This document shows, piece by piece, positions 11,401 to 23,400 of a stretch of DNA of 27,706 bases. The translations under genes and the position numbers were made by a program. How positions within the stretch are numbered: position 1 is the stretch's first letter; each line of letters opens with the position of its first letter. The DNA lies in contig DASZMX010000116.1 in assembly GCA_035551475.1 (NCBI GenBank), positions 1 through 27,706 of the forward strand, given 5' to 3'. This DNA comes from DASZMX01 sp035551475. GTDB taxonomy: Bacteria; Verrucomicrobiota; Verrucomicrobiia; Limisphaerales; Palsa-1400. The notes below the pieces were generated by a model that worked only from the letters and a program-made list of their open reading frames with translations, searched no databases and was not told where the DNA came from.

Positions 11401-14400
11401 ATTGCAGTTTTGTCAATAATAGCCCTGGCTTCGATTGCGTGGAAGTGGACGGCGGCAACCTGACGTTGGCCGGTTGCTCGTTCTTGCGCAGCGGAACATG
11501 CCTGAACGTCAACGAGGCAGGCTTGACGGTGACACAATCGCTTTTTGCGTCCAACACGATTGCGTTGCGCGCCAACAATACGAAAGCCGAGACCATCCGG
11601 ATCTCCGGCTGTCAATTCATTGGCCAAAATAACGCGGGCGACGGCGGGGCGATTGAATGTTTCAGCGACGGCGTGATTTCAAGCTCGGTCTTCGCGTGGA
11701 ACAGCGCGACTTACGGCGGGGCGATGGAATTGGACGGACCAACGGCGGTGAACTGCACGTTCGTGCATAATAGCGCCGCCTATGGCGCGGCGGTGGCGTC
11801 GTCGTCCGGTTGCACGCTGCAAAACTGCCTGGTGTGGGGCAACAGCGGCGGGCCCAATTTCTTTGAAAATGTGAACGCGCAAAATTCGCAGGTGGACGCG
11901 TATTACCCGTTTTTTATCGATGATGCGCAGGGGAATTGGCGCTTGTCGTCAAACTCTCCGGCGGTGAATGCCGGCGCCAGCGGCTTGGTTGTTGACAGCG
12001 TGGATGCGGACGGCAATCCGCGCCTCTCTGGCGCGGCCGTGGATTTGGGCGCCTACGAATCCACCAACTTGGCGCCGGCGCCGGTGTATTTGTCGGGCCT
12101 GCCGCAGAGCGTGGCAGTGTGCTATGGCGACAGCATTGGGTTTGACACGAGCGCGACGATTTCCGTGCGTGGGGCCGCCGGATATAATTATGTTTGGCAA
12201 TGGGCGGGCGGCGCCCCGGTGACGAACGACGCCACCGTGAGCATCGTGACGAGCTCCGGCGCCAGCTCACTCGTGTTTGCCAATCCCTCGTTGGGCTTGA
12301 GCGGCCAGACGTTTGTCGCGACCGCGCTGACGCCCTATGGGACAATCGCCGTTCCAGGCTCGGCCACGCTGACAGTGCTGCCCCGGCAGATTGTTTATGT
12401 GAATGCGGCCAATGCGACGCCCGGCGACGGTTCAAGCTGGGCGGCGGCGTTCACGAATTTGCAGGACGCCGCGCGCGCGGCGGGCTCCTGCTCGGAAATT
12501 TGGGTCGCGAAAGGCGTGTATGCGCCGCGCGACATCACGATGGCCGCAGGCGCGCCCTTGTATGGCGGCTTTGCCGGCGGCGAAACGAGCCGGGCGCAAC
12601 GCAATTGGACGAACAATCCGACGATTCTTCTCGGCGACGGCGGTCCGCTGAAGGCGGCGGTGCGACTGGGAATTGGCAACACCTCGTTTTCGTTTGGGCC
12701 GACCGGGCCGTTGTTTGAAAACGCGTGCGTGCTGGATGGATTCACCGTCTCGAATTGCGTGGGGACGGCCATCTTGTTCTCGCAAACCCTGGGGCCGATC
12801 ATCGAAAATTGCACATTTGTCAATAATCGCGGCGGAGCGCTGCTGCCGCAGTTTTCCAGCGGCGCCGCGACGGTGGCGAATTGCATTTTCCAAAACAACG
12901 CGGATGGGCCGTTGTTATCGGCCGAGGACAGTTACCAGCAAGTCGGCCACGCTTTTGTTCTGCTCAACGCGAACGAAGAATTGATTGTTTCCAATTGCCT
13001 ATTCGCCTCCAACAACGCCACGGCGGTGTCGATGCTCAATTCCGGGACGCTGCGGCTGCAAGGCTGCCGGTTCCTCACCAACACCACGACGGACAACGGC
13101 ACAATTTATATTGAGAACGGCAGCGGCTTGCTGGACCGCTGCATCGTGGAGGGCAACACCGGTTCGAACACCTTTGGCTCCGGCGGCGGGGCGGCCATTG
13201 TGTGCCGCGGCGCGCCGTTGACCATCGAGAATTCGTTGCTGACGGGCAACCGCGGGTTCAACGGCGGGGCGCTCTATGCGACTGCCGGGCCGCAAAACGG
13301 GCCGGCGGCGGCGGTGGAATTGCGGAACTGCGATATTCTTGACAACACCGCTTATTTCGGCGGAGGAGTTTTCTTTGATGATGCGCAGTTGTTGTCCGCC
13401 AATTCGATTTTTTGGGGCAACACCGACACCGCCGGCTCGCCTTGGAATGGAACGTTGGCGGAGCAGCAGATCTACTACAGTCCGCTCGTTGGACAAGGGC
13501 GCGGCCGTTATTTGGGCGCGTTGGACGCATGCCTCCTTGAAGGCGGCCAGACCATCAGCGGCGCAGCGTACTACGATCCGCTCTTCGCGAATCCGGCGGG
13601 AAATGATTTTCGTTTGCAGGCAGCGTCGCCGGCGATCAACGCCGGGGACAATGCCGAAGCCGCCAGCTTGGACTTGGATGGCAACCCTCGCATCGCGGGC
13701 CCCGTGGTCGATATCGGGTGCTATGAATTTTCCAACACGCCGGCGCCGACGGTGGCAATTGTTTCGCAGCCGGAATCGGAAACGATTTGCCAGGGGGACG
13801 TCGCCACCTTGGCCTTGAGCGCGGCGGGTTCGCCGGTGTGGTATCAGAAGTCCGGTTCGAGTTTCATCCCGTGGGTGGCGGATGCCTATTCCTTCCTCAA
13901 TGGCTCCTCGCTGGTGGTCAGCAACGCGCCCTTGAGCTACAGCGGCCAGCAATATCAATTTGCGCTGGGGGCCTACACCTCGGCCCCCGTCACGGTGACG
14001 ATTCACTCGCGGTCGGTCATATATGTGAATGCGAATTCGCGCGGCGCAAACACCGGAGCGGATTGGCCGAACGCTTTCACCAATTTGCAAGGCGCGCTGG
14101 CCGTGGGCGACGCCTGCTCGCAGATTTGGGTGGCGCAAGGCGCGTATTCGCCGACGAACGGATCGTTTGCGATGCGTCCCGGGCTGGAAATTTACGGCGG
14201 CTTTGGCGGTTCGGAAGCGAGCCTGGCGGAGCGCAATTGGACCAATCATCCGACGCTTTTGTTGGGCAAGGGACTGGGGCCGCTGATTGCCAACGTGGCG
14301 AATGGCCTCGACACCACCGCCATCCTGGACGGATTTACGCTGACTTCGCCCGGCGGACATTTCGCGCTGTTGAATTACCAATCCAGCCCGTTGATTCGGC

Positions 14401-17400
14401 ATTGCACATTTGCCGGCGCGGGGACGGCGCAAAATCAGCAGACGGCCGCGCCTGTATTTGACAGTTGCGTGTTCCTGACCAATGGCGAGCTCTGTGTCAT
14501 GAACGCGGGCGCGTCGCCCACCTTCACCCAATGCCTGTTCCTCGGGAACCAATGGTTTACGGCGGAGAACGCCGGCGGCCAGATGACGTTTGTAGGATGC
14601 TCCTTTGTCAGCAACGCGAACTCCATCTACAATCAGGACGCCGCCTGCGTTTTCACGGGCTGCATTTTCTCGAATAACACGTCGCCTTTCAGCGGCGGCG
14701 CCATCGAGAATCTCAGCGTGAATAGCCGCGCCTATCTCGCCGCCACCAACTGCCTTTTTGTGGGCAACTCCGCGGTGGAAGGCGGGGTCGTCGATAACAG
14801 CGGCGCGGCGCTGTTGGTCAATTGCACGTTGACGGAGAACAGCGCGTATTTTGATCCTCCTGCTCTCTTTAACGAAACGGGCGGTTCTCTGGAGGCGGAC
14901 AACTGCATCCTTTGGCACAACGCCATGACCTCCGGTGACGCCTACCAAAATGGACTGATCTCCCCGGTGGTTTACGTGAACTCATGTGTCGAAGGGTTGT
15001 CCATTTACGCGGGCAACATCCCGTATGATCCTCTTTTTGTGGATCCTGCCGCCGGCGATTGGCGCCTCAAGCCGTTTTCGCCAGCCGTGGGAGCGGGAGA
15101 CGTTAGTTTTGACCTGAACATTGCAACCGATCTCGCCGGCAACCCGCGCCTGGTCTCGGGCGCCGTGGACATGGGCGCCTATCAGGCGGGAACCGCGCGC
15201 GTCGCGGCGCCCTTGGAGGTCAGTCAATCGCCGCAGTCGCAAACGGTATGCGCCGGGCAGACGGCCGTGTTCGCCGCCGGCGGGGGCAGCGACGTCACGT
15301 TCGCCTGGTCCCAATTCAACGGCTCAAGCTGGGCGCCTCTGGCCTCGCCGGCCACGCTTACCATCCCGAACGCCGCCACCGCCCTGAATGGCGTTCAATA
15401 CAAACTCACGCAAACGACCGCGTCCGTCACAAATGAAACCGTCGTGACGCTCACCGTTAACCCGCCGGGCGTCATTTATGTCAATGCCAGCGCGGCGGAT
15501 GGCGGGGACGGTTCGAGCTGGGCGAAGGCATATAATCACCTTGACACGGCCATGCAGAATCTCAGCGCCTGCAGTCCGATTATCTGGGCGGCGGGCGGCG
15601 CGTATGCTCCCTCCGCCGCCGAGTTTTATATTCCGCCGGGCGCCACGCTTTATGGCGGGTTTGCCGGCGTGGAAACCGATCCGAGCCAGCGCAATTGGCA
15701 GGCGCATCCCTCGATTTTGACCGGAGGCGGGCAGGGGGGCGCCGCCTTGAGTTCCTCGGGAATCGAACTCGCGCCCAACCTTTCGAGCATTTTGGTGGAC
15801 GGATTTTTTGTCATGGGCAATGCCGGCGGCGGCGTCTCGCTGACTAATGCGCTCATTGCGAATTGCGTGATTGAGAGCAACAGCACGTATGGAGTGGGGC
15901 TTCTGGACACGATGACGGTGCAAAGTTGCGTGATTGCGTCGAACTCTGGAAGCGGAGTGATCGTTTACGGGAATGGCATCTTAAAGAACTGCGCAGTTCT
16001 GGGCAATCGCGCTGAGATCGGCGGCGGGCTTGTGCTGGCGGCGGGCGGCGGACCGACCATTGCGCCCTCCATTCAAGACTGTCTTTTTGCGGGCAATGTC
16101 GGGACCAACGGAGGCGGCGCCGTCTATTTGCAGGCGCCGGCGGCCTTTGAAATCAACCCGACGTTCGTCAACTGCATATTTGACAGTAATGCCGGCCAAT
16201 ACGGCGGGGCGGTCTTTGTCTTCACCGGCGCGGTCAACTTTGTCAATTGCGACTTCGTCAACAATCGCTCGACCGATCCGTCGTACCTCGCGGGAGGCGG
16301 CGTGGAGGCCTTCGGCGGGTATGTCGTCGCGGCGAATTCCATTTTCTGGGGAAACACCGCTCCGGGCGGGAATCTGCAAGCCAATCAAATTTTTGGGGAT
16401 GTGCATTCGACCCTCTTGATTTCGCATTCGGATGTGGCCGGGCTTGCCTCGCTGGCCGGGTCCGGCAATTTGGGCGCGGATCCGGTGTTTGTCGATGCCG
16501 CGACGAATTTCCAATTGCAGGCTTGCTCGCCGTTGCTGGACGCGGGCGACAATGCCGCGGTGGCGGGCGTGGGCGCGGATTTCGGAGGAGCGCCCCGCGT
16601 GGTGCGCACGGTGGACATCGGCGCCTACGAGGCGCAGGGCTTCACGGCCCCGGCGCTGACGATCACCCAGGAGCCGGCCAGCATTCTTTACACGCCGTGC
16701 GTGAACACGTTTTCGGCGGCGGCCTCGGGCAGCGGACTGACCTATCAATGGCAGGTCAATAACAATGACGGCGCCGGTTTCCGCAATCTCAGCGGAGCCA
16801 CCAATGCGGTCTTGGCGGTCACGGGCGCGCCGGTCAACGGCAGCTTGTATCGTTGCGTGATCGCGAGCGCAAGCGGTTGCTCCACGCCGACCTCCGCCGC
16901 GACCTTAACGGTCGTGCCGACGCGCTGGTATGTGAACGCGGCCTCGCCGGGAGGCGACGGCGCATCCTGGGCGACCGCGTTTAATTCTATTGACACCGCT
17001 TTAAGCAATCCGCGCCTGGCGGCCTGCCCTTCGGAGCTTTGGATCGCCGCGGGAACGTATCCCATGAATTTCAATCCGGGCGTGTCCGGATACCTGTCGC
17101 TTTTTGGAGGTTTCGCGGGCACGGAAACGGATTTGTCGCAGCGGAATTTTGCGCCCACCGTGCTGACCGGCGGGCGCACTTTGTTTTCTGCGGCGCCCCT
17201 GCTCGACGGGCTGACCTTTTCCAATGTGGCTGTGCCGAATGGCATCGCCGTCTTTGGCCAGGGCGGCAGCCAGGCCTTTTTGCGATGCGACTTCCGCAAC
17301 GGCGGCACCGGTGTCGAAATGCTGGCGCCGGAAACGGCGGCGTTCGGCAATTGCGCCTTTACAAGCAATCAGTTGGGCATCTTCAACTCGGGCGGCTCGT

Positions 17401-20400
17401 TCACGGTCACCAATTGCGCTTTTACCGGAAATTCGGCGGGCCTGGCTTGCGACACCTCGTTTGACGCGGCGACTGTTTATGTGGCGCAATCAACCTTCAT
17501 CGCCAATCAAGCTGCGCTCAGCGTCAATAATGGTTCGGCGCAGGTTCATCTCACGGTGGACCGTTGCGCCTTTCAGGCGAACACCAGTTCAGCCATTTCG
17601 TGCGACAATTTCGCGGCGGAAATTGATGACACGCTTATTTCTGGAAACACTTCCCCCACCTATGCGCCCATCTCCCAGACCGTCTCGCCGCTGGCGCTGC
17701 GCAACTGCACCATCGTCGGCAACAGCGGTTTTTATGCGGGCGGCATCAAAACCGACGGCTTGTGTCAATTATACAACACGGTGATTTGGGACAACCAGGC
17801 CAGCATCGGCGGCGCGCTGCTGCAACAGCAAATCTTCAGCCCATTCTTTGCCGAGGCCATCACAGTCGATCATAGTTTCATCCAGGGCTTGAATGGCGCG
17901 GATCCGGTTTTCTTGCAGCCGGTCGATCCGGCCCTGGCGCCGACCACCGCGGGCAATCTCGCGCCGTCGGGCTCCTCTCCCCTGCTGGCGGCGGGCGCGT
18001 TCGCCAATGTGCCGGCGGATGTGTTCGACTTGGCGGGACAGCCCCGCACTCTCAACGGCCAAGTCGATATTGGCGCTTATGAATATCAAGGGGTTGCCGG
18101 AACGCCGCTATCGATTGTGCAGCAACCGCAATCACTTGTTTATTGCGGCTCGACCTCGAACACTTTCCAGGTGGCTGCCACCGGCTCGGACCTGGCCTTC
18201 CAATGGCAAGTCAATCAGAATAATGGCGGCGGCTTCCTTGACCTTCCGGGCGCGACCCAGCCGTCGCTGGTCGTGTCCGGGGCCGCTCCCGCCATGAACG
18301 GCTGGCTTTATCGTTGCGCGATTTCTGCCTTCGGTGGCGCCACGGCCTGGTCGGACGCGGCGGCGCTGACCGTTTATCCCGCGCGTCTCTACGTCAATGC
18401 CGCGGCCGCGGGCGGCGACGGACAAAGCTGGGCCACGGCGTTCAACTCCCTCGCCGCGGCGGTCGCGGCGGCGGCTCAGCCCTGCGGCGCGGAGATCTGG
18501 GTGGCCGCAGGATCGTATGCTGTTCCCAGCGCGAATGTGCGGACGAACATCGCCTTGTACGGCGGCTTCGGCGGCAGCGAAACCTCCATTGCCCAGCGCA
18601 ACGTGGCGGCCGCGCCGACGATCCTGACCGGCTCGACGCTTTACTTCGCGGGCGCCGTTTTCGACGGGTTCATTGTGACCAATTCGTCCATCATCTGTTC
18701 CACCGCCGGCAATCTGGCGATCGCCCATTGCCAGTTCATTGGAAGCGCCCAGCCGTTGACGCTTTTTCAATCGCTGACGACCCTGCAGGACTGCCAGTTC
18801 GTGGGGAACTCGATTGGCATCCAATGCTCCGGCAGCTTGCTTGCGACCAATTGTGTTTTCGCGACCAATGGCCAGGCGTTTCAATATTTGTTTGGACTTC
18901 CCGGCGCGGCGATTCAGTTCAGCGACTGCGCTTTCGTTGGCAATCAGCAGGCCATCAACTCCTCCTCGGCGAATTCGCTGACGCTGGACCGATGCCGCGT
19001 GCAAAGCCAGACCGACATCGCCATTTTGCTGCACGGCGGAAACGCGTCCCTCAACGATTCGTTGATCTCCGGCAACGTGTCCAGCCGGGCTCCCATTTAC
19101 CTGCAATCGCTCGGAACGCTGACGTTACGAAACACGACCGTGGCCGGCAATCGCGGCGGCGTGGCTGGCGCCATCGATTGCGAAGCCTCGTGCTCCCTCT
19201 ATAACTCCGTGCTCTGGGACAATAACGCCCCGGTTGAAGTTTATTTGTATCCCGGAGCCACTTCGAGCGCGGATCATTCCGTCATCCAAGGCGTCAATAC
19301 GATTGACCCGGTGTTCACCAGCCCGCTGGATCCAGCCCAGGCGCCGACGGCGGGTGGAGATTATACGCTGGCGGCGTGTTCGCCGTATTTGGGCGCGGGC
19401 AGCGTCAGTGTGGCGCCGAATGACACCCTCGACCTCGCCCGCGCGCCGCGAGTCAACAATGGGCAAATTGATCCGGGCGCATATGAGTTTGCCGGCGCGG
19501 CGGCGACGGCCCTGGATTTCACCCGGCAGCCGGGCTATGCGTTCGGAGCGGATACGAATGCGGCGGTGTTCTCCGTCGCCTCCAGCCGCGGGGACGCAAC
19601 CTACCAATGGCAGCGCCTGGCGGCGGGCGGCGCGAACTTCACGAACATTCAGGACAACGTGAACTTCTCGGGCGCGCAAGCGGCGTCGCTGACGATTTCC
19701 GGCGCGAGCGCCGCGATGAATCTCGATCAGTATCGTTGCCTGATTACATCCAGCGAAGGTTGCCAAGCCTATTCCTTGCCCGGGCTGTTCTATTTTGGTT
19801 ATCCGTTGCCCCTCGCGCTCGAAGCGGCGGCCACGGTAGTGACGAACAGCGGCGCAGCGCCGTGGCTCGGCGAAACCAACGTCACGCACGATGGCAGCGT
19901 TGCCGCCCAAACCTCGCCGCTCCACCGCGGTCAACAGTGCCTGATGACCGCCGCAGTGGCCGGCCCGGTCGATTTGAGTTTCTGGTGGAAGATCGCCAGC
20001 GACGGTTCAATGCAATTGCTCGTGGACGGTCAACAACAGACCTATTTGCAGGCGACAGTTTCCGCCTGGCAAAAAATTTCCCTTAACCTTCCCACGGGAC
20101 CGCACACCTTGCAGTGGATTTACACGGAGGGCTTTGGCTCCATCCAGCCGGATGCGGCGTGGGTTTCGGAGTTGACCATCAATCCTGATCCCTACATCGC
20201 CGCCCAACCGCAAAACCTCGTCGTGCCGCAAGGCGCCTCGGGCTCGTTCTCAGTCACGCCGGGCGGGACGTCTCCGTTCAGTTATCAATGGCAGCTTAAC
20301 GGCTCCAATATCAGCGGCGCCAACAGTCAAACATACGTGGCGACAAATGGCGGCTCCTACGCCGTCGTGGTCGCGAACGGCCTCGGCGCCGTCACGAGCG

Positions 20401-23400
20401 CTCCGGCAACTTTGACGCTGACCATGCCTCTCGCCGTCGCCGTGGATGCGCCGGCCTACGCGTGGACGACTGGCGGGGCGGCTGATTGGTTTGGCGAAAC
20501 GAACATCACCGAAGATGGAACCAACGCCGCCCAATCCGGCGCGGTGGGGGCGGGCCAGTTCTCGTGGGTGCAGACCACGATCCAAGGGCCCGGCACGCTG
20601 TCATTCTGGTGGAAGGGCTCGGCCACATTCGCGATCAACGGCGCGGTCAGCAACACGATTTCCGGCGGCTCCTGGCAACAGGGATCGGCGCATTTTGGCT
20701 TGGGCTCGTTCACGCTGCTCTGGACGGCGGGCGCGGATGCGGCCTGGCTCGATCAGGTTCAATTCGCGACGGATGCCGTGTTCACGGTCGCGGTGACCAA
20801 CAGCGCCGACAGCGGCGCGGGTTCGCTGCGCGAGGCTATGCTGGCGGCCAACGCGTCACCGGTTCCCGCCGTGATCGATGCCAGCGGCCTCGCGGGCACG
20901 GTCACGCTTTTGAGCCCGCTGCCCATCATGACCAACGGCTTTGTTATTGACGGCCCCGGCGCCGGTTTGCTGACGCTGAGCGGCGGCAGTGCCTATCGGA
21001 TTCTCTTCATCGATGCGCCCAATCAAACGGTTGCGATCAATCACCTCACCCTCGCCAACGGTTACGCGCATGGCGGAAATGGCGGCAATAACGCCGGTGG
21101 CGGTCTCGGCGCCGGCGGCGCGATCTTCCTGAACGCGGGCAACCTGACGCTGAGCGGCGTGGCGTTTAGCAATAACAGCGTGGCCGGCGGCGCTGGTGGC
21201 GCCACGGATTATCCGGGCGGCGGCGGTGGCGGCGGGTTGGGCGGAAATGGTGGCAATGCCTTTGGCGATTATGGCGGCGGCGGCGGCGGCGGTCTTTATG
21301 GAAATGGCGGCAACGGCACCGGCGGAAGTGGATACGTTGGCGGCGGCGGCGGCGGCTTCACCGATGGCGCCACGGCGGGATCGTCGGGCAATGCGGCGGG
21401 CGGCATCGATGGCGGCGCGGGCGCGTGGCCCGGCGGTCCGGGCGCCCAGTCCGGGGCGGTGTTCGGTGGTGGCGGCGGCGGGTCTTTAAACGGCTCGCAA
21501 TTCCCCTATGCGGCGGGCGCCGATGGCGGCGATTTCGGCGGCGGCGGCGGCGCGGCGGGAAACGGTTTTTCCAGCGCGCCGGCTGGCAACGGCGGATTTG
21601 GCGGCGGCGGCGGCGGAGCCGGAGGCACCGGCGCGGGCGGGGTGGGCGACACCGGAGGAATCCTGGCCAATGGCGGCAACGGTGGATTCGGCGCGGGCGC
21701 GGGCGCGGGCGAAAATTACAATGGCGCCACCAACGGCTTGGCCGGCGCCTTGGGCGGCGCGGCGGGAGCCAGTGTCAATAACGGCAGCCGCGGCAATGGC
21801 GGCGGGGGCGCGGCGCTCGGCGCGGCCGTGTTCGTGCGCGCCAATCACGGCGCATCGCTGCATTTGATTGACAGCACGATGGACGCGGGTTCGCTGACCG
21901 CCGGGGCCGGCGGCTTTTGCAACGGCTGCATCAATGGACAAGCGGGGCAAACGGCCGGTGGCGCTTTCTTCCTGTTGGGCGGGACAAACGTCATCACTGT
22001 TAACGGCAGCGTCACCAACACCCTGGCCGGCAGCATTGGCGGCTGGACTGGGGCCCCGGCGCTGCTCCTCAAAGACGGCCCGGGCGCGCTCGCGCTCGAG
22101 ACCAACAACAATTTCGCCGGAACGATCGACGTGACGACCGGTTCGCTGCAATTGGACGGCAATGTCTCCAACGCCACTCTCCAGTTGAGCGACCAGACTG
22201 CGTTGTCCGTGGGGCCGGGCATTGCCTCAATCACCGTCAGCAATTTGGCTTTTGTGGGCAACACCGCCTACCAATGCAAAATCGCCAGCAACTCGTTCGA
22301 TACACTGCGGGTCTTGGGCGCGGCAGACTTCTCCGCGGTGACCCATTTCAACCTCGCGCTCGCCGGCGTTTCGCTCGGCAACTTCAGCAACACGGTCGGC
22401 CGTTCTTTTGCCATCCTCCGCGCCAACGGCGGCGTCACCGGGTTCAACCCGGGGCTCGTTCATATTGACGTTTCAGCCTTTAATGCGAACTTGGGGAACG
22501 GTTACTTTGACCTCGCTCTCAGCCCCGACACCACCATTGCTTGGCTGAATTTCGTCGCGCCGCAGACCCTCACACCGCCGACCGTGGCGCCGCATACCTA
22601 TGGCGAAACGCCGTTTTCCCTGGGCGCGACGGCATCATCCGGTTTGCCGGTCTCGTATTCCATCGTTTCGGGTCATGCGCTTATTTCCAACAACCTGGTC
22701 GTCCTGACCGGCGTCGGGCCCGTGGTTGTGCAGGCGGCGCAGGCAGGAAATTCCAATTATCAAGCCGCGCCGTCGGCGAATATCTCATTTGCTGTCAGCC
22801 AGGCGACGCCCGTGATTTCCTGGGCGCCGCCGGCAGCCACGTCCTACGGAACGGCGCTGGGCGGCGCCCAACTGAACGCCACGGCCAATGTGCCCGGTTC
22901 ATTTGTTTATGCGCCGGCGGCGGGAACGGTCTTGAACGCCGGGGCCAACGCCCTCGCGACGGTGTTTACGCCGGCGGATACAGTCAATTACACGAACGCC
23001 GCAGCGACTAATTTGCTCGTGGTGGCCAAAGCGTCTCAATCGATCGTGTTTTCGCTTACCAATGTCGTTTACGGCTCCGCGCCGGCTGCCTTGTCCGCCA
23101 CGGCGTCGAGCGGCCTGCCAGTCGCCTTCTCACTGCTGTCAGGGCCGGGGTCAGTCGTCGGCGGCGTCTTGAGCGCCACCGGGGCCGGCGCCGTGACGGT
23201 GAACGCGACGCAAACGGGCAATTCCAATTTTCTGTCCGCGACGGCGAATGCGTCCATGGTCGTGGCGCCGGCGCCGTTGAACGTCACCGGAAGCAATTTG
23301 ACCGCGCCATACGGCTCGACGAACCTGTCATTTTCCGGGTCGGTTAACGGCTTGCAAAACAGTGATCTTATCACAGCATCTTTCAACGCTTACGCGCCCG

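Noticed and set aside
12999..14948. Minus-strand open frame of 649 codons
   Set aside because: Same in-register antisense effect inside modules 7-8; no recognisable domain or start context.
18314..19204. Plus-strand open frame of 296 codons in another frame, and similar ones (13787-14461, 16247-16762, 22541-23011)
   Set aside because: They overlap the giant frame, which shows clear domains at every one of these places; the alternative translations are Arg/Gly-rich and without motifs.
2433..19497. Reading the beta-helix modules as pectate lyases or other polysaccharide-cleaving enzymes
   Set aside because: The fold is shared, but I see no lyase or hydrolase catalytic motif. Many proteins of this capped DxGAYE type are not known to be enzymes.
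21060..21830. GGC-rich stretch as a CRISPR array or non-coding satellite
   Set aside because: There are no regular repeats with spacers. The pattern is codon-phased glycine coding within an intact frame.
20784..22200. Calling the whole protein an autotransporter
   Set aside because: Only passenger-like repeats are present, no barrel is visible, and the signal peptide is ordinary; the C-terminus is outside the window.
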